From assembly GCA_024509875.1 (NCBI GenBank), contig JAMPIV010005015.1, positions 558,001 through 622,000 of the forward strand: a DNA stretch of 64,000 nt, given 5' to 3'. The stretch comes from Oreohelix idahoensis (lineage: Eukaryota; Mollusca; Gastropoda; Stylommatophora; Oreohelicidae). The notes under the pieces were generated by a model. That model saw nothing but the letters and a program-made list of their open reading frames with translations. It ran no database searches and was not told the DNA's origin. A program made the position numbers and the translations under genes. Below, in pieces: positions 36,401 to 50,006 of the stretch. Every line of letters starts with the position of its first letter. Position 1 is the first letter of the stretch.

Positions 36401-36960
36401 GCAGTAGAAATTAAAAGAAGACTTGCAATTGCTTCACATAAACTAACACAGATGAAAAACCTATGGCAAGGCACAAGCAAAGAAACAAAGTTACAACTGA
36501 TCAGAGCATGTATATTCCCAGTAGCAACATACGGCTGCGAGACGTGGACACTCAATAAAACAGTTGCAAAAAAGATTACATCATTCGAAATGAAATGCTA
36601 CAGAAGGATGTTGAGAATACCCTGGACAGAAAAAAAGACCAACAGAGAAGTACTGCACTCACTAAACGTACAGGAACATTGGCTCCTAAATACCATCGCA
36701 ATAAGGAAGCTGAAATTTTTCGGTCATATAAAAAGACATAATAGTCTGGAAAAAACAGTGATGGAAGGCATGGTCCCTGGAAAAAGGGGAAGGGGTCGAC
36801 CTAGACGACGGTGGACCCAGGACATCACAGAGAGTCTGAACTTGTCTTTGGCTGATGCAGGTCGACTTGCCCAGAATCGTGATGCGTTCAGAGCAGCTGT
36901 AATGGAGACAACGTTCTGGAAAGAATATGTCACATGATGATGAGAAAGAAGAAAGGTGAC
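33485..36960 (+). mobile_element. LINE-I: near full-length RTE-like non-LTR retrotransposon
   Basis: A 5' region (about 33485-33894) with a GCAATGGCAAACTACTGG stretch, reminiscent of RTE/BovB-type elements, leads into an endonuclease-RT ORF that ends at 36937 just before a short ATGATGA tail. It sits within the hAT-like element. A truncated copy of its 3' end lies at 41085-41358, with few differences, so the family moved relatively recently. Confidence 0.85.
33895..36937 (+). pseudogene. LINE-I ORF: APE endonuclease plus reverse transcriptase (three lesions)
   Basis: ATG at 33895. The endonuclease part (33895-~34850) has IGTWNVRSLY, GISEHRW, TYAPTAAAEEQ, MGDFNAKVG and the catalytic SDHELL. 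The RT part has GKSPGCDEITAEM, FIDYTKAFD, VRQGCTLSPYLF and a YADD box (36197-36208). The C-terminal region has YGCETWTLN and KRGRGRPRRRW, ending at 36937. Lesions: a 1-nt slip in an A-run near 34565-34571 that separates the two main frames; an in-frame TAA at 36245-36247; and an apparent small in-frame deletion near 36390, where the usual YLG segment after VNEF is missing. It nicks DNA and primes reverse transcription in intact relatives; this copy should be inactive. Confidence 0.88.
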
Positions 36961-37437
36961 ACATAAGTATGTGTCGTGAAACGCAATACTCAGGAGAGCG
37001 TTTCGTTTCTATTCTTTATAATAGTTATTGGTGGTACCAGCAGAAAGTACTATCTCTGGAACAAAATGGGAACAGTGGCCTACGCTTTAATACGAGGGAC
37101 CAACTTTGTAGACTCTCCGTGACATTTCTGGGAAAAGAGCTACACCCGACAACGTTGACCAGCGACGAGCGTGAGCAGTGTAAAAAGAACCCATCAGCGG
37201 GAGCAGAAACTACTATTGGCAGCTAAGTGCAAAATATACGCTGCCATAATGAACTTTTTTCATCGACTCTACTATCAATCAATGATCGAATTTTTCTTCT
37301 AAACTATTCAATTAATTTTCAAACTGTTAAAACTTAAGTGATTATTAAATTGTATTTGTAATTTTACAAATTTAACCAATTTAATCCTTTCAAATGTACT
37401 GCATGTTTGTCACAGTCAATTTACTACACACACTCTA
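36961..37437. other. No gene recognised
   Basis: Interior of the hAT-like element between LINE-I and repeat copy 3. An 85-codon open frame at 36969-37226 has no recognisable features. Confidence 0.35.
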
Positions 37438-37790
37438 AAAAGAACTATACCAAAATAATAAAAGTTCCCCTGAGTAAATCAGAGTTGGGGGCTTAACGAG
37501 CTTAAATTAACTATTGTTTAATTCTTCACAAAAGTTGTCGGCAGATTCTAGAATTAACGTGCTCAGCCAAAGCAGCATTGTTTTCGCTTATCTGAATATC
37601 TTGTGAAGACGCCTTTGTGATAGACGTGTCATTATTACCTTCTATCTACATCTCTGCCAAGAGTAACCTTGTGCGAAGGTAGACACCTTTGAAGGCCCAT
37701 ATTAGATACTTCCGAGTTTTTGCCACTGTTGGCCCACTACTGCAAAGCAGGGGAGGCAATACCGTCACAGACAATTATTGCTGGATTATT
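37438..37790 (+). repeat. ~320-bp interspersed repeat, copy 3
   Basis: It aligns with copies at 4730-5050 (reverse) and 6248-6575, sharing the ACTATACCA start, GAGTAACCTTGTGCGAAGG, GTAGACACCTTTGA and GGGGAGGCAATACC followed by GTCACAGA. It lies just inside the hAT-like right end. Confidence 0.75.
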
Positions 37791-37927
37791 ATAGATACAA
37801 ATTGCTGATATACATAAGGTACCTTGAGCGGTAAACATAATACTTTTTATGCAGGTGTTCCACGAGACCTGACAATTATTTCACGGGATCCTCCAGGATG
37901 AAAAGGTCGAGAAAGTCTGCTCTAGAT

Positions 37928-40890
37928 ACCTTTGTACTTGAGACTTGATGACCTTAAATTGTTTTTTCCATATTTTTCTTTACGATACCCGCCATAAGAA
38001 ACCATCAATTATAAACGTAAACGGCATGTTGCAGGTACTCGTAGGAAAAAAAAAAGAAAACGAGACAGAAATAAGTAACAGAAAGTTATGGGGCTTACCA
38101 GGAAATCGAACCTAGGACCATCCGTACCGCACCCTCGCCTTGTTATGTAAGCGAATCGTGATTAAATACACTGCCAATTCAGCACCACTGGGATAGCGTT
38201 TCGTGGACAGTGGTCGCATAACTATGGCATACAGAACCAACAAGTAACACAGACTAATTAACATAAACTGTTGTCCATTGGGTGCCACCGTATTTCTTCT
38301 AAGTTTCAGCTACGGTGTGGTAACATGTAGATGATGACTGTGTCACATTTGTTCCCTTCTGTATACATTTGCGTCATATCATAATCATTAAAATGTCTTC
38401 TTTAGAACACCTTGCTTTGTTATTAACTTTGCACTTTTTTTATCTATACTCCAGTAATATCCATTTTATTGTACGTTTTCTGTGGTGGAAAAAAACATGC
38501 TTCCGCTGCTAATAATCAGTTGATGTGTTGTGCAGAAATCCCCATATATATTAACTGTCTGGTTGAAAGGCACTATAACGAACAATGACAGAAATCCCTC
38601 CACATTTTCGTAAAATACTGGAAAGTGCACAACTCACCGTGAAAGCACAATTGGATACCCATTAAAACAGCACACATCCTTTCAATTTGTTCATGGTGCA
38701 TAGACCACGGACGATAAGTCATGGTAAGCTGCTCTACAAAGATTCGATGAAATTGAAATTGAATTGAAGGAATAAAATAATCGCAGATGAATTAGTGCCA
38801 TCATCGACACGTGCAGAACAAAATAAAACCCAACATAATTATTTCAAGCCATGTTTTCGCGGGCTAATTGCTTGTGTGCTCCTTTTCTCCAATCACACCC
38901 CTTTTTCCACAGTATGTCTTCTTCAAGTTATAAAAATGATCTTATAGTTCACCGTTTGCATAATGCTTATATGTGGCGTTCTTTCTTGTTCTTTCTTCTT
39001 TGTGATGTATAATGGAAATCTAGTCTACAGCATCCCACAGCCTTTGCTTTTCCGTTAGCGTCCTAAGATTCGCTAACAAAGTCACGCATTTCTCTGCCTG
39101 TCTGACTCACCTTTTAATCCACGCCTCTTTTTGCTGACCATAACAAACCAGCTTGTTTACCAACTTCGCAACCTGTCATTCATAGCAGAGGGCGAACCAC
39201 GTTCGTTTACGCACATTTCTAACGCGAGCTGATCTGTCAATATTACGATAACTAACAGATAGCACGTGGAAAACACGTGGAAGAGTAACGGCCTTTGAAG
39301 ACTCTCTCTATGGGGAGCAAATCCTTTGATGTTCGGACATACAGGGAAAAGATAACTCTGTGATCTCGAGAAACAGGGAAAATATCGGAAGGAAGCCCGC
39401 TACACTGGTTAAGCTTCTGTTGTCGGTTAGTGTCACGGCGCTTTTTCGCAGTGCATCTTTTGTATAAAAAATCAGACTAGCTACACTGAGGTTGGCAACA
39501 CTGGGATAACTAACCCACCGAGTCATGTGACAAGGCGGAAGCCGGAAAAAATTAGGCGCGAGAGTGGACAGTAGGAAGCTAGCCTTTTGTCCGAGGAGGA
39601 CGTGTATTCTTGTTCCCTTCGCCAGCAAGTTGCAGTGCGGTTCATAGTATGGACTACTAGTGAGAGATTGCCATATTCGGTCCTGGTGGATAATTATGTG
39701 TAATTCTGGATTAGTACAGTGTACAGTGGATATTATCTTCAGGCCGCAGATTATAAGTTGTTAATGTATTGAGTATTTCTTTGTCATAGATTTTGGCCAC
39801 TTATGGTGAGCGATAGTCAGTGCAGTGTTTGTGCAGTTCAGTCGTACGGTTATGTATGAGACTGATAGATTAATTAATTGAGGCAAGTTACATTGGCATT
39901 AGTATATTGTATTCCATACGTTTGTTGGCCGTGTGAGGCCTTATTGTGTATGCATATGCATTAAAGGGAAGTACCTGTAGAATGTGTTGATTTTCTTATG
40001 TTAGCCATTGTGGTGTGGCCGTACTCCTAGTGGAGCGAGCCTATTACTGTTATTATTATTATTGAAAGTTCACAGCACAGTGGTGCAGCACAGTGGAGCG
40101 TTATCCATGATAAGTATGTTCTGACAGTTAGCAACGGCCGACAGAAGCGACCGTAAACCTTTTATTTGGGAAACGCAGTTTCAGATTTCTCTGCTATGGA
40201 ACATAGTGTGAAAATTCACATCTTCTAGAGATAATGACAACATGATCGTATATAAACTGCGTCTTTCCCAAATCAGTTATCAGTGTAGCTCATAATATTT
40301 CGGAGAGTCTAAACACGTTACCTAGAACCAATGGGAATAGATGTGTTAATAGTTCGTGGTGTTTTCTTTCTGGATTTCTGGTAATATAAAGTTGTGCTTA
40401 AGCGATTTAATGTGTTAAGTTTACCACTATAATTCACGGTGACTTTCTAGCGTTAAAACTGGCGAATTAAATAATTAAATATTCCAGAGGTTTCAGTTGT
40501 AATGTTAATTTTATCACCCGCTATCACACAGAAAGAGACGGTTTAGTTGACTAATTAATACACCAGGCGAGACTGATAATTGAAGGAATACAATTCACTT
40601 TTATTTCATTGTGTGTAATTTAGTAAGTGACTGTGTTTAAATATCATGCGACTAAACAAACAGACGCCGACAATCTAATAGTTATTTGTTGAGTGCGCGT
40701 AGAGATAATTAAATCATAATTGACATTATGCGCTGATCGTTGACCGGAGCAGGAGCTTGAAAAGGCTGCAAGCCTCAACCAAACTTGTACCCGGTAAGCG
40801 ACGCGCGATAGGATAGGCTAGACACAACCTGCGCCTTTTAACTTTAATCAGGACTGACGGAAAGGATGAGAGATCATCTCGTCCCCATCC
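37928..40890. other. No gene recognised
   Basis: About 3 kb of AT-rich sequence. A GGTTCGATTTCC motif on the minus strand near 38110 resembles a B box without a matching A box. A 106-codon minus frame at 39308-39628 has no recognisable domain. No boundary signals were found. Confidence 0.4.
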
Positions 40891-41358
<468 letters not shown>

Positions 41359-41367
41359 ATATATATC

Positions 41368-42440
41368 TGTCATCAATGGTACCTATACCTTGTAGCGGTA
41401 TGGCAGCTTGTGTACCCTGACCATCCCCAGAGCTATGCCAGTGGGAGATTTACTCCTGGTAGGTTCAACCAAGCTGGACTGGTCTGCGTTGGTAGGGGTC
41501 AGACAAAAGCTGGTACTCTGGTCTTCCAGGTTGGGGGTTTTAGCACAGGGCCGACACCCGTGACTATGTAAAAAATCGCACATGTTACGGAAACAACAAT
41601 AAATGGAAAAACTTTGCTGCGAGACGGACATCCGGAGTCTCAGGCTCGTATGACTGACAGTGGTGAAAGCCGAAAGGAAACCATTGGCATGAAAACGTAT
41701 GCCCCGAACGCAAAACACGAAACCAGAATTGGTTTTTGGAACGTCAGAACTATGAATGAGGCAGGAAAGCTGAGACAAATCACAGCAGAGATGAGGAACT
41801 ACAAGATACATATCCTGGGAATAAGCGAGAGCAGATGGACAGGTAAGGGGAGAATAAAAACAGCTACAGGGGAAACAGTACTTTATTCTGGCAGAGAGGA
41901 TGGTCAGCACAATGAAGGTGTAGCCATTATCCTGAAGAAAGGAATGGAAAGGTCTTTACTGGAATGGAAACCCATCAACAACAGACTGAAAAGAGCAAGA
42001 CTAAGAGCAAGATTCACCAACACAACAATTATACAATGCTATGCACCAACAAACGACAGCGATGAAGAGATCAAGGACGAGTTCTATCAACAGGTACAAA
42101 AAGAAATGGAAGCTACACCCAGGTACGATCTCATTATAGTAATGGGAGACATAAATGCGAAAGTTAATTATAACGAAAGAGTAATGGGGAAATGCGGAAG
42201 TTGAACAGCAAATGAGAATGGGGACAAATTAATAAGCTTCTGCAGTATTAACAACCTGGTCATTGGAGGAACACTTTTTCCACACAAGGAAGTGCACAAG
42301 TTAACATGGGAATCACCAAACGAACGAGACAGAAACCAGATAGATCACCATAATGATCAATGGCAGATGGAGACAGGCACTACAAGACGTGAAAGTAAGA
42401 AGAGGCGCAGATGTGGGAAGTGATCATCATCTAGTAGTAG
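41368..42440 (+). mobile_element. LINE-II 5' part: RTE-like endonuclease, interrupted by element C
   Basis: A 5' region with GTACCCTGACCATCCCCAGA leads into an APE-type endonuclease: IGFWNVRTMNEAGK, GISESRWTGKG, CYAPTNDSDEE and MGDINAKVN. An in-frame TGA at about 42202-42204 and a 1-nt slip near 42347 break the frame. The right frame then reads DVGSDHHLVV up to 42440, where element C begins. The catalytic SDHH is thus at the breakpoint; the coding sequence resumes at 62124 in phase. The last five bases, AGTAG (42436-42440), are duplicated at 62119-62123. Confidence 0.9.
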
Positions 42441-43949
42441 TGTCGTAAATTTATTTAGAGAGAAAGAGTCTTAGAAATAGTGGTCCTGTTTAGAGTGGAG
42501 AATGATGATGAAAGCTCAGTGATAGAAATTGTACAGAGTAACTAGTTGCTTCACAGAGTGCTGGGGGAGAGAAAAGACAGACTTATTTACGACAAATCGT
42601 TTCTCTCAATCTACTCTTCATCCTCTCCTGGTCAAACAATTATCTGCCAGTTTCCAGACACACACCTGCTCTCACACCGATTTAGTGCTTCAAACACACA
42701 GACGACGTGGATACAACTATATTAAACAAATAGGGGAAATTTTGGGCTTTGGGTATTCCAACACAGTAACCATTAAGTTTATGTTGTTTATTAAAGTTAA
42801 AAAAACAATCACTACAATAATCATGTGTTTACAGCACAAAATTATCATAAGTACAGAAAAATGCAAATAACAAGGTAGGGAGGGGGTGAAGAAGATTGGT
42901 ATCGACTAAGCCCGTCCCGCTTATTAGACCCCTACACCCAGTCCAAAGATTGATAGTTATCAGGAACATAGGTACGTTAACCTAACAGTGAAGTTAATTA
43001 CTCTGAAAAGAGGTGTTCCAAAATTAGGTATGGGTAGTAGAAAGAATCCTGTTCTTCCCAATTGTTCTTCCCTTTACTAAGCAAATGAAAAGGAGGGGGT
43101 TTTTAAACAGAGTTAACAAATTATCAACTATCCCACTTAAAGGAACAATGCAGGGTATTACAGAAAATTATATTACCAGGTAAGCAAGTTAACAAAATGG
43201 TTACAAAAAAAAGATTAAATTTCCGGTCATTCATACACGCGTGTGAGGATCCACACTCATATATTCACACACTTACCGATTACAGCATCAGACACTCCAA
43301 TAGAATTATATAAACAGCAATTACACTCTTGACACATGAAAAGGTCTGGTACTTCCGTGTCCCGCCCCAGATGTTGCGAGGTTTGCTGATAGCAACTATT
43401 CTCACTTATCGCCGGACTTGAAGCCTAAGAGTTATTGTGTTTTATTATATAACAAGGAGTCTATGGGATGACAATGGCACAGTTCGACACAGGGGTGAAA
43501 TGAAGTGGTCTCTTTAATCTTCCGCTATGGTAAAATTCCTTCAATGCGTGATGATAGTAACTGACCGGTAAGTTTAGTAATCCAGTGAGGAAAAACTTAA
43601 GCTGTCACAGTTCAGGAAAATATGTACTCTCTCACAGTAGGGCAGTAAATCAAGTATCGCTACTGGCACGGTTCAACTTCCAGTTTATCTTACAGATTTG
43701 TAATTTTAACGATGATTGTTCTTTAAACAGTCTTGGGTAGGCTTTCTTTCATGTAAGTATGATAGCTAGGTCGCATCGAACCGCCACAAGACTAAATTTA
43801 AAATGTTTCATCAATATGACTGGAAGTTTTTAAGATGATTTCTTTATTGCTGGGATCGCAAAGGTTACGATCACTCTGTATGAAAGAAAAAGACATGTAA
43901 TATACCGAAAAATCAAATAACATTCTAAAGCGCGATGAATTTCCCGTTA

Positions 43950-44040
<91 letters not shown>

Positions 44041-45085
44041 GCGTATTTAATTATGTATTTAATAAACACTGCGCGAGTTCTAATGGTTAAAACACACATC
44101 TATAAATATAGGACTTAACTAAATTTATTAATTATAAATTCCTTCGCGACTTTAAAAGTTAATTAAAGCATTTCAGCCTCTATTATCTTTTTTTTGGAAA
44201 TAATATAGCAGATATATCATTACATTTACAACTGGAACTATTGAGATGGTTTAATTTTAATAGATTTAAATTAACACAAAATCCAGTGAAATAGAATGAA
44301 TGAACTAGACCACTGATCACTTTACACAATATATATTTTACCGTTTTGCACAGAAATAGAATTCACTGCAAATATATATAAAAATCCAGGGGATAATCTA
44401 GCAGGATTTCAAATATAGCTAGTGCTTCTGTAAAGGTCTGGCCAACGAGTGATAAAGTGTATTTGTACGTGGTCTGTATATATCTAACTTAATTTCAAGA
44501 TGAGTGGGACATGAGAAAATTGACACCTTTTTAGATCTCAGGGCACTTTTGGGGATCTGACTGCCAGACTAAAGAGAGATGCCGCCCCTGTTCTTCGTAT
44601 CTCCGCTCGCTGCTGCGATCGGTTCTGTGTTTAACACCGAGATGCGAAATACCTGCAGGAACTTGCGTCGCTCGTTTCAGGGACCACTACTGTCTTTGAT
44701 CGTGGCGCTTGTCTTTCCTGAAATCCCCCAGTCTGTGTCTTTGATCGTGGTCGCTACTATCTGTTTGATTCTGGCGCCGCCCCCTCTGGGCAAGTTAATG
44801 AAAATACTGCATATGATTGCTCAAGAGATGTCCATGGGCGTGATTTAATCTCTCCTTAAATCAATGCGATGACCAGAATGAACGATAGGTAAACTGTCCA
44901 CATATTAATCAGAAACGTGTGGAACGGTTGCATAGCTAATGAGTCCAGGTGAAAAAAAAATCCCGTTTGACGAAAGGTTACAATATTCAGGGGCACTGAT
45001 GTTATCCAAGGGGTCGCTACGAAGGTCGTACTATATCATCCAACACTTCAGGGTCATTCAGGGTCGGCTGAGTTCGTCTGTCACA
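42441..45085 (-). repeat. Element C 3' LTR (2645 bp)
   Basis: It pairs with 59525-62118. The main length difference is an expanded (AT)n tract at about 43953-44038, which is a short, irregular run in the other LTR. Scattered substitutions and 1-bp indels separate the two copies. It is unusually long for a Gypsy LTR. Confidence 0.93.
44579..44848 (+). CDS. Small antisense ORF in element C LTR
   Basis: An 89-codon ATG ORF on the strand opposite to element C. The product is hydrophobic, with a likely membrane-type segment in the middle (LLSLIVALVF and VSLIVVATICLILAPP). The same ORF stands at 61610-61879 with one residue difference (Phe/Val near the start). Conservation between LTRs follows from their common origin, so it is weak evidence of function. 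No family recognised. Confidence 0.3.
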   Translation: MPPLFFVSPLAAAIGSVFNTEMRNTCRNLRRSFQGPLLSLIVALVFPEIPQSVSLIVVATICLILAPPPLGKLMKILHMIAQEMSMGVI

Positions 45086-45119
45086 ATCGTCTCCTCTTTT
45101 GAGACATGAAAACCTCTTT
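45086..45119 (-). other. Element C polypurine tract
   Basis: On the minus strand AAAAGAGGAGACGAT immediately precedes the 3' LTR start TGTGACAG, as expected for the plus-strand primer. Confidence 0.7.
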
Positions 45120-48100
45120 TCATGTTTGATTTATGACGATGAAGCTGCCCCGAACGGTAGCTTTAGGATGACTGGTATCTTCAACTTCCTCTTCTTCCTC
45201 CGTAGTCCAGTTTCTACTCAGGAAATCAGCCCCGACATTCTGTCTTCTCGGAATGTATTCCACTTTGAAAGAATAAACGCTTAAAAGAAGGGCCCAACGC
45301 ATGACCCTTGCGTTAAATTCTTTATTGGCACCAAGAAATGCTAACGGAGCGTGGTCTGTTTGCACTGTGAAAGATGTACCGTAGAGAAACTCATGATGGC
45401 GTCTGATACCGTCAATCAGAGCGAGGCATTCTCTTTCGACTACGCTGTAGTTCCGTTCAGCTTTATTTAATTTCCGACTGCCATAGGCAACTGGAAATAG
45501 CATGTTCAGGTCACTGTCCTCGGCTTGAAGCAGTGTTGACCCGATGCCCTGACCTGACGCGTCGACCCGTAATACAAAGGGAGTCTTGAGGTCAGGCAAC
45601 CTGAAAATGGGGTATGCAGACAACTGTCCTTTCAAAGTGCTGTATGCGTGTTCGCACTTGTGATCCCACATGACCTTATCCGGACGCCCTTTCTTTGTGA
45701 GGTCAGACAGAGGTGCCGTCAGTCCGTTGAAGTTCTGGATGTACTTCTGATAGTATGCACATAGTGATATGAAGGAACGTACGTCTTTCTTCGTTCGGGG
45801 TCTTTTTGCTGCCACTATTTTCTCCACGTTCTTCTTAATAGGCCAACTGCATCCGTGAGAAATAGTATGCCCCAGGAAATCTAACTGTTCAAACCCGATG
45901 AGACATTTGCTAGGTCTGGCTGTGAGACCAGTTTCCTGTAGTCTCCTGAGGAGCATAGCATCCATAGCAATATGTTCTTCGTAGGTTTCCGATGCAATTA
46001 ATATGTCATCCATAAAATTATGGATATGGGGACTTTGCACAGGTTCTAGAAGCGTCCTCATCATCCTGGTGAACACTCCTGGTGCGTTATGCAAACCGAA
46101 TGGCATCACATTAAATGTGTAATGTCCTTCACTAGTGCTGAAAGCTAACAAAGGTTTAATTTCCTCCTTGACTGGTATTTGATAATAACCTTTACTGAGG
46201 TCAATCTTGGAGAAAATCTTTGCTCCGCTGAGCTTGGTGAACAACTCAGAAACAGTTTGGAGAGGTTTCGGCTGGAATTCCGTTACAGCGTTTAGCAGCC
46301 GGTAATCTATACACAGCCCAACTTCCTTATTGGGCTTCTGCAACAGCACTACACTGGAACTGTAAGGAGATGTAGACTCACTGATAATTCCTGCCTGACG
46401 CAGCTTGTCTATTTCTCCGCGAAGTGCATCAGCTTTAGCGTACGGGATGGGGTAAACTCTGGTTCGAACAGGGGTCTCATTTGTTAATTTCATATTAAAT
46501 TCGATGAGATTTGTTCGACCAGGTACATCCGTTAAGACTGCACTGTACTGTTTTAGTAGAGCCCTGGTTTCTGTTTGTTGTTCTGGTGAGAGATTGTCGC
46601 CAAACTTGATATCTTTAAAGGATTCTGTGGGTTGCAATGGATACTCCATGCAACCATCATCATCTTCCTCGTCTTCCGTTGCTATGGCGACAGCCAGGAG
46701 ATGCTCGGAAGATGGCACTGGTCTCTCCAAAGATTTCTTAAGGAGATTTACGTGGAAGACCTTCTCCTTTCCTTTTATCGAGATTTTGTAATTAGTACGT
46801 GAGATCTTTTTAAGGACGGTAAAGGGTCCTTGCCATCCGATGCGAAGTTTATTGCTTCCGGTTGGAAGTAGCAACAAAACTTTCTCCCCTGGTTGTAGTT
46901 CTCTCTCTTTTGCAGCTTTGTTGTATCTTTTAGCATGTTTAGCGTGGGCTTTCGTAAGGTTGGTAGTAGCTAGATCCCATCCTAGCTTCAGCCTTTCCTT
47001 GAGCTCAGATACATACTTGCTTGCAGAGACGACTGTCTCGTCAGCCTTTTGGTCTGTCAGGGACCGAAGTAAGGCTTCTAGTGGCCCCTTTATAGGTCTG
47101 CCAAATAAAAGTGTAGCTGGCGCGAATCCCGTAGACGCTTATGGTACCTCTCGGTAGGCGAATAAGGCAGCCGATATATATAGGTCCCAGTCTTCCGGTT
47201 TCTCCTGACCCAGCTTACGTAACATGGTGGTGAGGGTGCCGTTAAAACGTTCCACGAGCCCATTTCCGGCCGGATGGTAGGGACTTGTGTGGATATGTTT
47301 GGCCCTCAAGATCTTAAAGATCTCCTCCATTAACAGGCTACGGAATTGGGATCCATTGTCCGTCAAAACTTGTTGAGGGAATCCCAACCGTGTAAAAATT
47401 TGCACGAGGGCTTCTGCGACATGCTTGGAATCTGTGCATGTTAGCGGTATAGCTTCGGCCCACATTGTGCAAGTGTCGACTAAAGTCAGGATAAACCTGT
47501 TCTTTCTTTTGGTCCTTTCCAGGGGTCCAATGATGTCGACAGCAACCCGTTCAAATGGAGTACCCACTATTGGCATTTGCCCCATAGGTACTGGGGGTGT
47601 CAAGTGCTTTGGTGCTACCTGTTGGCACTGGGCCCAGGATTTCACATACCTGATAATGTCAGAGTTCATTCCTGGCCACCAATAGTGGTTTTTTATTCAC
47701 TGAATAGTGGCGTTTTGTCCCATGTGTCCGCTAAAGGGAAGAGAGTGCCCCATTTCTAAGATCTGGCTTCTGTACTGCGTCGGTACTAGGAGCTGGTTAT
47801 TCCCCGTGTCCGGGTTGCCCGTTCTACGATACAATACGCCGTCCTTAGAAAAGATTCTCCGTTGTGTCTGGGGTCCTTAGCCATGGGCAGTTTTCTAAAG
47901 CAGAGCGTAGGGTCCTTTTGTTGCGCCTCCTTCAGTTCATTCGGCAACAAATTTGGCGCAAGTTCCCTCTCCTTCTTGGCTTGCCCTCTTGTGGTTACCG
48001 CTGCCACAATCGGCTCCTTTGGTCTCCCAATAAACACATATCTACATCCCAGGATAACTGGGTAGATAGGATCATCCATAATGGCCGCTTTAAAAACCCC

Positions 48101-48300
48101 TCTGACAAAGTCAGAGTGTATTTCTACCAGTGCGATAGGAAGCGTCCTGGGTGCATCACTCCTGAAAACTCCACTAAGTTTGACGGTTTCCTCTGTCTCC
48201 TGACCGAGTTTGACTAGGTACCTAGCGACAATACATCTAAAGCTTAGTCCAGTGTCAAAGAGACAAGTAGTTGAGGTACCGTTCAAAATTACAGTTCCTC
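45120..48300 (-). pseudogene. pol: Element C pol: protease, integrase, RT, RNase H (broken)
   Basis: Minus-strand order: the protease with FDTGLS near 48255; a damaged integrase zinc finger (HSLPFSGHMG, then HYWWPGM after an in-frame TGA near 47702); the integrase core 47669-47142 with VAVDIIGPL, LTDNGSQF and GNGLVERFNGT; an in-frame TAA at 47139-47141; the GPF module (GWQGPFTVLKK) near 46820; the RT with KIDLSKGYYQIP and a FMDDIL box (46005-46016); and RNase H with LRVDASGQGIG, ending at 45120. A frame break separates protease and integrase near 47786. Integrase precedes RT, as in A and B, but protein similarity to them is only moderate, so this is a different Gmr1-like family. Confidence 0.9.
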
Positions 48301-48426
48301 GAGTTGTGGGTCGGACCCCTCAGGTTGAGAATCACTGACATTGACTCTACCTTTCGAGGCTGTATGCAAACATCCGATGCGGTTTGGACCGGTTTGTTTG
48401 CCCTGATCAGACGTTCCTGGTGTAGG

Positions 48427-49569
48427 TGTAACTGTCTTTTTTTTTCTTGTTGAGGTGATCACTGGCCCAAGACAGTTTACATGTTGTTAGATGTGTAGTG
48501 CGAGCGTATGATGAGTTGAGTGTGGGTGCGAATGAAGACGCGAATGTGTTTAGGCTCGTATAGATGTAGATCCTGCAACCCATACTCTCACATGCAGTAA
48601 TCAAGGATGCTTTGACACTGCAGGCATGTTTCAAGACATTTATTGACGGGAACACACATAATATCAACAGGAACAGTCAGTGTAACAGGTCATGCTGACC
48701 TGACATCGATAGGTATACATTTGGCATTCAAAAAGGTAAACATCAGAATAGACGTGCATGGTCAATAGCAAAGTTCTTCAATAATGACAGTTCGTAGCGT
48801 CGCCCTTGGCGTCTCTGACTAAACGCGTCAGATGCCTTAGTTACCTTGACACACAGGTGCAACTTGGCACTCCCGCCAATTGCACATATCAGGCTGTAGT
48901 ATAATAGCCGGAAGCACAGGCCTCGTCCTAACGTCGGCCGTGTACTTCTGTTAAATAGGTTATCATCAACCCTGCAGTAATACTTATTGTAGATAGAAGT
49001 TCCGCCAATCTGCGGCTCCCACAATATATCTTCGTCACTGGATTTCTGGACAATATAAGACTAACAGTCTTGGATGGCTACCTCGAGCACAAATATATAA
49101 GTTCTGAAATGGCGGATCCGTGAACTGCTGTTCACCCTAGGTAATCCTTTACATGTTCTGCCACCGAAAAGCGTAATAATGCATAAAGGTCGGTATTACC
49201 TGGTAAATGAATCCTCAGAACTACACAAGGAATTCTGTCGTCATCCCGACGCACAGAGATTCACTGGGGAAAACTGCCATAGCAGTTACTTCGAAGATTC
49301 TCCCCGAAAAACAATGGACTCTTGGTCCCTTCAGAAAAACAGGACCTCCCGGCTTCCGGAAGTATATCTCACTCCCGCTTAAAAAACCTTCCCATAGGCC
49401 CACGCCGAACTGTCAACCTCTGACCCTAAAGGTCAAACACAATGAATGAATAAACAAGGGAAGACAACCCCTAATCAACCTGACATCGCAGGTAAAGACA
49501 CAATTATACTTATGATACAAACATAAGCAAATAACTTGACAGATGACTCCGTCGAAAATGACAGCAACA
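48427..49569 (-). repeat. Element B 3' LTR
   Basis: 1143 bp, plus-strand ends TGTAACTGTC and GACAGCAACA. A purine tract on the minus strand (AGGGGGGTGGTAGTAA, about 49570-49585) lies just upstream in element orientation, as a PPT should. Confidence 0.94.
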
Positions 49570-50006
49570 TTACTACCACCCCCCTGTAAAAAAAAAAATG
49601 CAATTTTTTTTTTTTTTTTTAATATGTTCATGAGCAAGATAGCACCAGTATCACTTCTGTGCTCATGCAAACAATGAACCTAATATCAGGTACAATAGAA
49701 GAGGGTACAAATCATCTCCCAACATAGGAGAAAATATTTCCTTTAAGCCAAACAAACTAAGGGATACCATTCAAGAAACCTAAGTTGCTGGCAATACCAA
49801 TCATATATCAAACATTACTAAATAATATAATCATAGCAATATACAAATGTCAATGCTATTTTAGCAACATATCACTGATGGATGGACAAAATGAAATTTG
49901 TTAAATTATCTAAACATCATCCAAATACATTTGTATTACAACATATTATGATATTAAGGACAGACCTAAGTCTGAAAATATATCAGGAAAAACTAGGACA
50001 CAAGAT
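49570..50006 (-). other. Element B 3' untranslated region
   Basis: Noncoding sequence between the pol stop and the 3' LTR, AT-rich, with A/T homopolymers near 49590-49621 and the PPT at its end. Confidence 0.6.

Noticed and set aside
38085..38175. Possible tRNA or SINE on the minus strand
   Set aside because: A B-box-like GGTTCGATTTCC is present, but no A box, cloverleaf or duplications.
39308..39628. 106-codon minus-strand ORF as a host gene
   Set aside because: No domain, no supporting splice structure and low-information composition.
48300..48350. hAT-like end (CAGTGATTCTCAACCTGAGG on the minus strand) inside element C
   Set aside because: Only about 45 bp is similar and no partner end or 8-bp duplication was found; it may be chance or a tiny remnant.
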